Source of the DNA: an uncultured Clostridia bacterium
GTDB lineage: Bacteria > Bacillota > Clostridia > TANB77 > CAG-508
NCBI GenBank assembly: GCA_934155265.1
Contig: CAKPGU010000008.1
Coordinates: 11,195-75,194, forward strand
Length of the DNA: 64,000 bases
Direction of reading: 5' to 3'
The notes beneath the pieces are model-generated. The model was not told the DNA's origin and ran no database searches. It was given only the letters and a program-made list of their open reading frames with translations. How positions within the stretch are numbered: the stretch's first letter is position 1; every line of letters starts with the position of its first letter. The translations under genes were made by a program, and so were the position numbers. This document shows positions 23,861 through 35,800 of this stretch, piece after piece.

Positions 23861-26800
23861 ATGTTAAGAAATAAAATAATTATTAAAAAAATTAGAAATA
23901 TATGTATATTATTAATGGCTATAATAATTATGTTTGGAGTATACAATAACATAAGAAATTCAAAGGCAGAAAATGTAATACAAATAGAATTAGATGTAAT
24001 AGATAAAAGTAATGTGTTAGACACTCAAACTATGTCAATTGAGGCAACAGAAACAAGTGAAGGAAATTACTTGGTAAATTTACCAATATCAGTAAACAAG
24101 AATTTAATAACTAAATATTATACATCAAGTGGAGAAGAAATTGATGTTGATACTGAAAATAATATTGCAACAATGCAATTAACAAGTGAAGAGGTTGCAA
24201 ATAGAAAAGTACAAGTTCAGACGGATTATGACACAAAAGAAGTTACAATTGGAGAAGAAACCAAATTATTTTATAAAAAAGAGTTAACAAATGAACCATT
24301 TATTGACAACAATCAAGATGAATCGAATGCAAATGTAACAGATGCAATAGATGATACAACAATAAACCAAGATGTAACTGTAACAGGATATATGCCAGAA
24401 GATGCAAAATTAGAAGTAAAAGAAATAGATTTGGCAACATTAACAAATGTAGAAATACCAAATGAAAAACAAACAAAACAAAAGGCATATGAATTTTCTA
24501 TATATCAAGAGGTTGAAAAGCAAACTAGTGAAGAAAATGTACAAACTGATAACAGTGTATCTAACACAGAAACAACAAGAGAAGAGCAAACAACCGCAGA
24601 TCAAACAGTTGCAAATAATGAAATTGATGCAACAGCAAATGAAGAAACAAACATAGAAACAGAAAAAGAAAGGGTAGAGTATAATCCAAGTGAATATGGA
24701 GAAAAAATAACAGTAAAAACAAATTATGATCTAACTAATGTAAATGCAACAATATATGTTATAGACGAAAAAGAAAAAACAATAGAAAGTGAAAGTACAA
24801 CATCAAATGATAGAGAAAATATAAGTTTTGAAACTGATAAAACAGACAAAACTATAAAATATATAATAGCAACAGAAGAAATAAATAATCAAGATGATTC
24901 TACAATATCAAATGATGATAATAATGTAAATGAAAATACAAGTGAAAATGTAAACGATGTTTCAAAAGATGAAACAACAGAATCACCAAATGAAATAGAA
25001 AATTCAGAGTGGAAAGTTGTAGAATCAAAATCTAATATACCAAATGGAACTGCAACAATAAAGGTAAAAGGCCCGGAAGATATATTAACAGAAGAGTGGA
25101 TTAATGTAATAATAAATGGTGAGAGTGTTGATGAAGGTATAACAAAGAAAATAGAAAACAAGGAAAAATTAAGTGATGGTGTTCTATATACAATAGTGCT
25201 TACAGAATTGCCAACAGATACAAATCAGATAAAAATTGGTTTGGTAAAACCACAAGCAAGACAAAAACAGACAAATGATATGGCTAAAGTACAAACATTA
25301 GCATTAGATGATGAAAATTCAGTTAATTCAGATGAGACATTAGACGAAACTTTAGGAAATTCTACATCTGATGATTCTGGAATAATGTTGTTAGCAACAA
25401 CATATAATGCATTAAAAACTACAACATCAGAAACAGAAAAAACAAGTGCTTTTTTAGGAAATAGCTCAGTTCAAAGACAAAATGTTGAGAATGTAACAAT
25501 TACCAAAGGACTTTCAGGCATAGGTAGAGGATTGAGAAGAAACTTTAGTGGACTGAATAATAATGGAAATGGGCATAATGCTTCTGCAAAGACATGGAAA
25601 GATTTAACAGGAACTAAAAATGGGACTTTAAATGGAGGAACTTGGGGAACTGACTATGTTCAACTTGATGGTAAAGATGACTGGATCAATTTAGGATATA
25701 TGACTTTGACAAAGAATGTAACACTAGATGTAACATTTGCGATATCAGAATATAAAGATCAATCTCAAAATATTCTGGTGAATTTTGAAGGTGGAGGATT
25801 AGGATTACATTTATATGGAAATGGAAAAAGACCAACTTTCACCATAAGTGTAGGTGGAAAATATATACATCTAAAGGCTACGTCAGATGTAAAATTAAAT
25901 ACAAAAACTAGAATAACAGGTACTTATGATGGAAAAAACATGTGTATCTACGTAAATGGAAAACTTGAAGCAAAAGTTGCACAAACTGGAGATATAGATC
26001 TTCCAGTAAAAAATACAGTTATGGCAATTGGATGTAATGCGTCTGGGACAAGTAGTGGTGGCCCATTCATGAAAATGAAAGTATATAATGTAAAAATACA
26101 TAATACAGCATTAACAGCATCAGAAGTTGCATCATCTTCAGAAATAAATGGATATTATTGGGATGTATCTGCAAATCAAGACAAATCAATAATGGCATGG
26201 ACACCAAAATTAACTGCGCCATATACAGTACATATTGAAAGTGCTAGTACAATATATGCAAATAAAGATTCAACTAACTTATTTTCATATATTGGAAATG
26301 CAGAAACATGTAAAGCAACAGAAACTATTACAGGTATTGGAAATTTGGATGTATCAAATACTACAAATATGACTAGAATGTTTCAAAGAACAGGTAACCA
26401 AGCAATGACTAAATTAGATTTAGGTAGTAATTTTAACACGAGTAATGTTACAGCGATGGGTGGAATGTTTGGAGGAACAGGATATAAAGCTATGACTACA
26501 TTAAATTTAGGAAGTAAATTTTATACAAGCAAAGTAACTAGTATGGACTATATGTTTCAAGAATGTGGTGGCCTGAAAATGACAAGTTTGAACTTAGGAA
26601 GTAATTTTAATACAAGTAATGTAACAACAATGGCTGCAATGTTTTGTAAATGCGGATATACAGCAATGACAACATTGAATTTAGGAAGCAATTTTAATAC
26701 AAGCAGTGTAATCTATATGCAGTTGATGTTTGAAGAATGTGGATATACGGCAATGACAAGTTTGAATTTAGGAAGTTTATTTGATACGAGTAAAGTTACT

Positions 26801-29800
26801 AATATGGCTAGAATGTTTTCTAGTACGGGATATACAGCGATGACTAGCTTAGACTTAGGAGATAAGTTTAACACAAGTAGTGGAACCGGAATGGGACATA
26901 TGTTTTATAAATGCGGATATACAGCGATGACAAGCTTGGACTTAGGAGATAATTTTGATACAAGTAATGTACAATATATGGATTATATGTTTGCAGACTG
27001 TGGAACTAAAAATATGATAACATTAGATTTAGGTCCAGCATTTACTAAAATGCCAAATGGAACTCTTAAAGATAATAATGGAAATACAATTAGTGCCACT
27101 AGCTTTATGTTTACTAACACTGGAAAATCTGGAGCAACAATTTATGCACCAGAATCAATATATAAAAACCAAACTTCATTTAAACTAAGTAGCACAGATA
27201 CAAGCACATCATCAGGAACAGTAGCAGTATCATCAGGAAGAACAGTAGTACCAAAATACAAACCGGAATGGAAAGTAACAGGAACAACAATAGACTCTAC
27301 CAATAAAGCGATAAAAATAACAATAACAGGAGCTACAAACACAAGTGACTATACTAGTAATGTAACAACAGCATTAAAAACAAGTGACATATCAGTATGG
27401 ATAGATGGAACAGAATTAACAGGAGTAACAAAATCATTAACAACTCCAAGTACAACAACAGCATCATCTATAACACATACACTAACAATATCAAACCTTG
27501 AAGAATCAGCAAGAAAATCAGGTAAAAGTTATAAAGAATGGAGTGGAAATATAACCTTAAAAATAGGAGGAAGAGGAGAAGCAACAAGCACATATTCAAA
27601 AAATGTCTTAAAAGATGCATATGGAAATCAAAGCATGTCACAAATAGATACAACAGGAACATGGGTAGATGTAGACTTTAAGGACTCTACAAAATCATCA
27701 GCAAATGCATCAGGTAAATTATTTGCAGACCTTATAGCACCAGAATTTACATATGAATATGCAAATACAACAATAGACCGTGGAAACAAAAAAGTAACAA
27801 TAATATTTAGTATAGCAGATAAATACTTTAGTTCATCAACACTAACATCAGACACAACGGCAAGTAAGATAACTGTTACAGTTGATGGAAAAACAGTAAC
27901 AAATGATACAAAACAAAGAAAGAAATTATCAAAGACAGATATAACAGAAACAATAGATGGAAGAACAAATACAAAAGTTGGAGAAAAATATACATTAGAA
28001 TTAACAAACTTAGACCAAGGCACAGGTGGAGATTACAGTGGAATTGTAAAATTAGCTTTTGCAGAGGGAACAGTAACTGATAAATCTGGAAATAAGAGCA
28101 TTTCAAAAACAATAACAATAGGTATAGATGATCCAACAACAGGTGATGGACATACAAGTGGAGCTATAGTTGATGTAGTATCACCAGTATGGAAAACACA
28201 AAATCTAAAAATTGATAAAACAAACAAAAAAGTAACAGTAGATTTAATAGCAACAGATAAATATTTAACTGGAACATCAAACAGTACATTAACAACAAGT
28301 AAAATTGCACTAACAGTAGATGGAGATACAAATGCAAATACAGCAATTACAAAAACATTAAGTACAGCAACATTTTCAACAAATTCATCAACTGGATTAA
28401 AAGAAATCAAATATACATTGACATTATCAAATTGGGAACAATCAACAAAGCAATCGGGAAAAAGTTTCTTAGAATATAGTGGAACAACAAAAATTACAAT
28501 ACCTGCTGGAACTGTAACAGACCAATATACAAATAAAAGCTTAGAGCAAACATTCGACTTAGGACATGTAGATTTTATAAAACCAAGAATAGAAACAGTA
28601 TCAACAACAAGAGATACAAGTGCAAAAACTGAAACAATAATATTTAATGTAATTGATAAATACTTAGACACATCAGATGCGGTAGCATCAAGTGAAATTA
28701 CAGTATATGTGGATGGAGAAAATGCATCTACATTATCAAAAACATTAACAAGAGTAACTGCAAATGATGTAAAAGCAACGATAAATGGAACTTCAAGAAC
28801 AGTGTCACAACAATATAAATTAGTATTATCAAATTTTGAACAATCAGCAAGAAATACGAAAAATTATAAAGATTGGAGTGGTACAGTAAAAATTGATATA
28901 GTAGCAGGTGCAGTGAAAGACCAAACAAGTGGTGGATCAGTAAATACAAGTGAAAAAACAACAATAAATGCAGGTTTTGTAGACTTTATCAAACCAGATT
29001 TAAAATATGTACATCAATCTTCAGATATTAATAAAGATGGAAAATCATATACAATGACATTTACAGTAACAGATAAATACTATACATCAGGAAAACTTGG
29101 AATAGATGATTTGACAATAAAAATGCAAAATGGGCAAAAAAATTCAAGTGGAAGTGAAATAATATACAACTTGAAAAATGAACCTGTAACAATATCATTA
29201 AAAGCAGAAGAATTAAAAGCATCAAATGTTCCAATAACAAATACATCAGGAACTGTTACAACAGTTTCAAGTCAATTGATTGGACATACATATACATTAA
29301 CAATATCAAATCTAGAACAGTTAGAGGCAAAAACAGGACAGTCAACATTAGATTATAGTGGTATAATAACAGTTGCAGTAGCTGGAAATAAAATATTAGA
29401 TAGAGGACCTGCAGGAAATAATGCAAGCCAAAATGGAAATACAGCAACAACAATAACATCTGGTGTAAATATTCCAGGAGGAACATCACCAAGTGATGCA
29501 CAAGTAGTAGACGTAGTTGCACCAATTTGGCAAAAAGTAAGTTCAACGGTGGATGTAGCAGGCCAAACAGCGACAATAACATTTAAAGGAACAGATACAT
29601 ATTATACAAGCAACAGCCTAACAACAGCTAAAATAAAAGTATATGTAAATGGGTCTGAAGTAAGTTCAACATCAGTTTCAAGAACATTAAGTACAGCAAC
29701 ATCTTTAAAAGAACAAAGAAAGGAATTTGGAAAAACAACAACAGTAACAAAACAATATGGAGTTCAATATACTCTTACAATAAAAGGATTTACTAAGAGT

Positions 29801-32800
29801 GCGGACCAAATAAAAATACAAATACCAGCAAATACACTTACTGACTCATCTGGAAACAATAATGTTGCTACAGATATGGTACTTTATAGTGCATTAGCAA
29901 GTACAATTTATGAGTCCAGTGATACAAGTGCATTTTTAGGAAATAGTAAAATTCAAAGACAGAACATTGAAAATATAACATTTGAATCAAGTATACCAAG
30001 TACTGTTTATAATGCGTCAACAGGAGCATATGTTAATTCAACTGCGTGGGATGTATCAGCAAGAAAAGACAAGTCTATAATTGCATGGTATGAAAAAAAT
30101 AATTGGTATGGTGCTTTAAAAGTTCACATTGCAAGTGATGGTGAAATATATGCAAATCCTAATTCAAGCTATTTATTTGCTAATATTGGAAGAGCAAATA
30201 TATGTACAGCAACATCAACAATTACAAATATTAATTTATTGAATGTAAGTAATGTAACTAATATGAATCATATGTTTTATTGTTGTGGATATAAAGCAAT
30301 GACTTCTTTAGATTTAGGAAATAGTTTTGATACAAGTAATGTAACTGATATGAGTAATATGTTCGAAGCATTTGGATATAAGGCAACAACAAGTTTGAAC
30401 TTGGGAACAAAGTTTTATACAAATAATGTAACAAATATGTATTATATGTTTGAACATTGTGGATATAATGCAATGACAAGTCTAACCTTAGGTAGTAATT
30501 TTGATACGAGTAAGGTAACAAATATGTCATATATGTTTGCATACTGTGGTTTTAATGGAATTACAACCTTTAGTTTAGGAAGTAACTTTAATACAAGTAA
30601 AGTAACAGAGATGGAATCTATGTTTAGTCATTTTGCATATAAACTTACAAGTTTGAACTTAGGCTCAAATTTTGACACAAGTTTGGTAACAAAGATGGGA
30701 CATATGTTTGACAGTACAGGATATACATCAATGAAGACACTAACTTTAGGAAGTAAATTTAATACAAATAATGTAACTGACATGCAATATATGTTTAAAT
30801 CTACAGGATACACAGCAATGACAAGTTTAAATTTAGGAAGTAACTTTAATACAGCTAAAGTCACAAACATGAGCTATATGTTTTATGAGTGTGGACACTC
30901 GTTAATGACAACACTAGACTTAGGTCCAGCATTTACAAAAATAGCTGATCATACAGACATGTTTACTAATGCTGGAAAATCTGGAGCAACAATTTATGCA
31001 CCAGAATCAATATATAAAAATCAAACTTCGTTTAAACTAAGCAGTACAGATACAAGCACATCATCAGGAACTATAGCGGTATCATCAGGAAGAACAGTAG
31101 TGCCAAAATACAAACCAGAATGGACAGTAACAGGAACAACTATAGATTCTACAAACAAAGCAATCAAAATAACAATAAAAGGGGCTACAAACACAAGTGA
31201 TTACACAAGTAATGTAACAACAGCTCTAAAAGCAAGTGATATATCAGTATGGATAGATGGAACAGAACTAACAGGAGTAAATAAAACAATAACAACTTCA
31301 TATCCAACAACATCATCATCTGTAACACATATACTAACAATAAAAAACTTTGAAGAATCAGCAAGGAGAGCAGGCAAAAGTTACAAAGAATGGAGTGGAA
31401 ATATAACATTAAAAATAGGAGGAAGAGGAGAATCAACAAGCACATATTCAAAAAATGTATTAAAAGATGCATATGGAAATCAAAGCATGTCACAAATAGA
31501 TACAACAGGAACATGGGTAGATGTAGACTTTAAGGACTCTACAAAATCATCAGCAAATGCATCAGGCAAATTATTTACAGACTTTATAGTACCAGAGTTT
31601 ACATATGAATATGCAAATACAACAATAGATCAGGGAAACAAAAAAGTAACAATAATATTTAGTATAGCAGATAAATACTTTAGTTCATCCACACTAACAT
31701 CAGACACAACAGCAAGTAAGATTACTGTTACAGTTGATGGAAAAACAGTAACAAATGATACAACACAAAGAAAGAAATTATCAAAGACAGATATAACAGA
31801 AACAATAGATGGAAAAGCAAATACAAAAGTTGGAGAAAAATATACATTAGAATTAACGAACTTAGACCAAGGCACAGGCGGAGATTACAGTGGAATTGTA
31901 AAATTAGCTTTTGCAGAGGGAACAGGAACTGATAAATCTGGAAATAAAAGTGTTGCAAAAACAATAACAATAGGTATAGATGATCCAACAACAGGTGATG
32001 GACATACAAGTGGAGCAATTGTAGACGTAGTATCACCAGTATGGAAAACACAAAATCTAAAAATTGATAAAACAAACAAAAAAGTAACAGTAGATTTAAT
32101 AGCAACAGATAAATATTTAACTGGAACATCAAACAGTACATTAACAACAAGTAAAATTGCACTAACAGTAGATGGAGATACAAATGCAAATACAGCAATT
32201 ACAAAAACATTAAGTACAGCAACATTTTCAACAAATTCATCAACTGGATTAAAAGAAATCAAATATACATTGACATTATCAAATTGGGAGCAATCAACAA
32301 AACAATCGGGAAAGAGTTTCTTAGAATATAGTGGAACAACAAAGATTACAATACCTGCCGGAACTATAACTGACCAATATACAAATAAAAGCTTAGAGCA
32401 AACATTCGACTTAGGACATGTTGATTTTATAAAACCAAGAATAGAAACAGTATCAACTACAAGAAACACAACAGCAAAAACTGAAACGATAGTATTTAAT
32501 GTAATTGATAAATATCTTGATACATCAGATTTAGTAACAGCAGATGAAATTTCTGTATTAGTAGATAAAGAAGCAACAACAGGAATTACAAAAACATTAA
32601 CAAGAGTAACAGCAAATGATGTTAAGGCAACGATAAATGGTACATCACAAACAGTATCACAACAATATCAATTAGTATTATCAAACTTTGAACAAACAAG
32701 AACATCAATAAATTCAGCAAGAAACTTCACTGACTGGAGTGGTACAGTATCATTAGAAATTAAAGCAGGAGCTGTAAATGATAAAACAAGTGGAAACTCA

Positions 32801-35800
32801 GTAAATACAAATGACAAAACAACAATAGATGCAGATTTTGTTGATTTTATACAACCAAAAGTAACATACAAGTATGCAACATCTGATATCAATTATGATG
32901 ATAAGACATTTATAATGACATTCGATATTACAGATAAATACTATAAAACTGGAACTACAATAACAACAGCAAATTTAGCTGATTATTTAACAATAAAGGT
33001 TGATGGAGAAGATATAACCAATAATAGTAAAGTAACAAAGAAAATTATTGCAACAGAAGACATAACAGCAGGAACAATAGCTAAACCAATAAATAAAACA
33101 GTAAATGGAGTAGTAAAAACAGGATTAACTAATCAAGTTGTAGGAAAACGTTATACATTAGAATTATCTAACTTAGAACAAGCAATTAATATTGCAGATT
33201 ATTTAGATTATAGTGGTGTTATAACAGTAGCTGTAAAAGCAGGAGTAATGACAGATAATGGACCAGCAAATGATGGAGTAAATACAAATAGTAATATTGC
33301 AACAACAATAACATCAGGAGTAAATATACCAGGCGGAACAGGCACAGGAACAGTAGTCGATGTAGTAGACCCAATTTGGGAAAGAGCTGGTACAGTAGTA
33401 ACAGAGCCATTAAAACAAACAGCAACATTAGTAATAAGAGGAACAGATAAATATTTTGCTTCATGCAGTTTGACATCAAGCCAAATAAAAATAGTGGTAA
33501 ATGGTGAAGAACAAACAAGTGGAATAAATGTAGAACTAACAAAAGACACATCAGTAACATTAGCTTATGGAGTTCAATATAAAGTTAAAATAACAGGATT
33601 TGTAAGTAATGCATACCAAGTAAAAATGATAATTCCTGCGGGTACACTTACAGATGAATCTGGAAATGTTAATAAAGAAACAGAATTTGTATTATACAGT
33701 TGTTTAAGAAAGACAAATACAGAAACCGATCTGAGTAGTCCATTTTTAGGAAATGATACAGTTGAGAGACAATATGTTGAAAAGATAATATTGCAAGATA
33801 ATTTAGATGGTGCAAATGATACAAGATGGGATGTATCAGCACAAGAGGATGGATCAATAATTGCATGGTATGAAAAAAATAATTCTAAAGGAACATATAC
33901 AGTATATATTGGAAGTTATAGCGGAATTAATGCTAATGCAGATTCAAGTTATTTGTTTGCAAATATAGGAAATTCAAGAAAATGTACAGAAACTTCGATA
34001 ATTTCAAATATTGACTTGTTAAATGTAAGCAGTGCAACAAATATGAGTTCAATGTTTCAAAACTTTGGGGCTCTTTCTTTGACAAACTTAGATTTAGGAG
34101 AAAATTTTGACACAAGTAATGTAACAAATATGAGACAAATGTTTTGGGGATGCGGATATAAAGCAATGACGAGCTTGAACTTAGGAGCAAATTTTGATAC
34201 AAGCAATGTAACTGTAATGTATGGAATGTTTCTCTGGTGTGGATATACAGCAATGACAAGTTTGAACTTAGGAGACAAATTTGACACAAGTAAAGTAACA
34301 AATATGAATAGTATGTTTCATGAATGTGGATATATGAAAATGACAAGCCTAAATTTAGGAAGTAAATTTAATACAAGTAATGTAACTAAAATGAATGGTA
34401 TGTTTAATGGTACAGGATATACAGCAATGACAAGTTTAGATTTGGGAGAACAGTTTGATACGAGCAATGTAACACTAATGGTCAAAATGTTCGATGGTTG
34501 TGGTTCTAATTCTATGACAAGTTTAAATTTAGGAAATAAATTTGACACTAGTAAAGTAACCACTATGTCAGAAATGTTTAGAAACTGTGGAACTGTATCA
34601 ATGGAAAATCTTGATTTAGGACCAGCATTTACAAAAATAGCAGACACAAATACAGATATGTTTACAAATACAGGAAAATCAGGAGCAGTAATAAATGCAC
34701 CAGAATCAATTTATAAAAATCAAACTTCGTTTAAACTAAGCAGTACAGATACAAGCACAACATCAGGAACAATAGCAGTATCCTCAGGAAGAACAGTAGT
34801 ACCAAAATATAAACCAGAATGGAAAGTAACAGGAACAACAATAGACTCTACCAATAAAGCGATAAAAATAACAATAACAGGAGCTACAAACACAAGTGAT
34901 TACACAAGTAATGTAACAACAGCTCTAAAAGCAAGTGATATATCAGTATGGATAGATGGAACAGAATTGACAGGTGTAAAAAGAGAAGTAACAGTAGCAA
35001 ATCAAACAACATCAGAAGCTGTAACACATACGATAACAATAACAAATTTTGAAGAGAAGGTAAGGCAAAATGGTAAAGACTATAAAGAATGGAGTGGAAA
35101 TATAACACTAAAAATAGGTGGAAGAGGAGAAGCTACAAGCACATATTCAAAAAATATATTAACAGACAGTTATGGAAATCAGAGTATGTCATCAATAGAT
35201 GAATCAGGAACATGGATAGACATATGTTTAAAAGATTCTGAATCTTCATCACAAAATATTCCAGGAAAAATGTTTGCAGACTTTATAATTCCTGAATTTA
35301 CATATGAATATTCAAATACAATAATAGACCATGAAAATAAAAGAGTAACAGTGGTATTTAGTATAGCAGACAAATATTTTGCGGAATCAGATTTAACATC
35401 AGATACAACAGCAAGCAATATTACAGTAACAGTAGATGGCACAGAAATAAAAAATGAAGGTGACAAACAAAGAAAAACATTATCAAAAACTGATATAAAA
35501 GAAACAATAGATGGTAACGCAGAAACAAAAATTGGAGAAATATATACATTAACATTAACTAACTTAGACCAAGGCGGAGGCGGAGACTACAGTGGAATTG
35601 TAGAACTAGCCTTTGAAAAAGGAACAGTGCGTGATAAATCAGGAAATGAGAGTGTTGCAACAACAATAACAATTGGTGTAGATGATCCATCAACAGGAGA
35701 TGGACATGATAGTGGAGTAATTGTTGACGTAGTATCACCTGTATGGAAAACACAAAATCTTCAAATTGACAAAGTAAATCAAGTTGTTACAGTTGAGATA

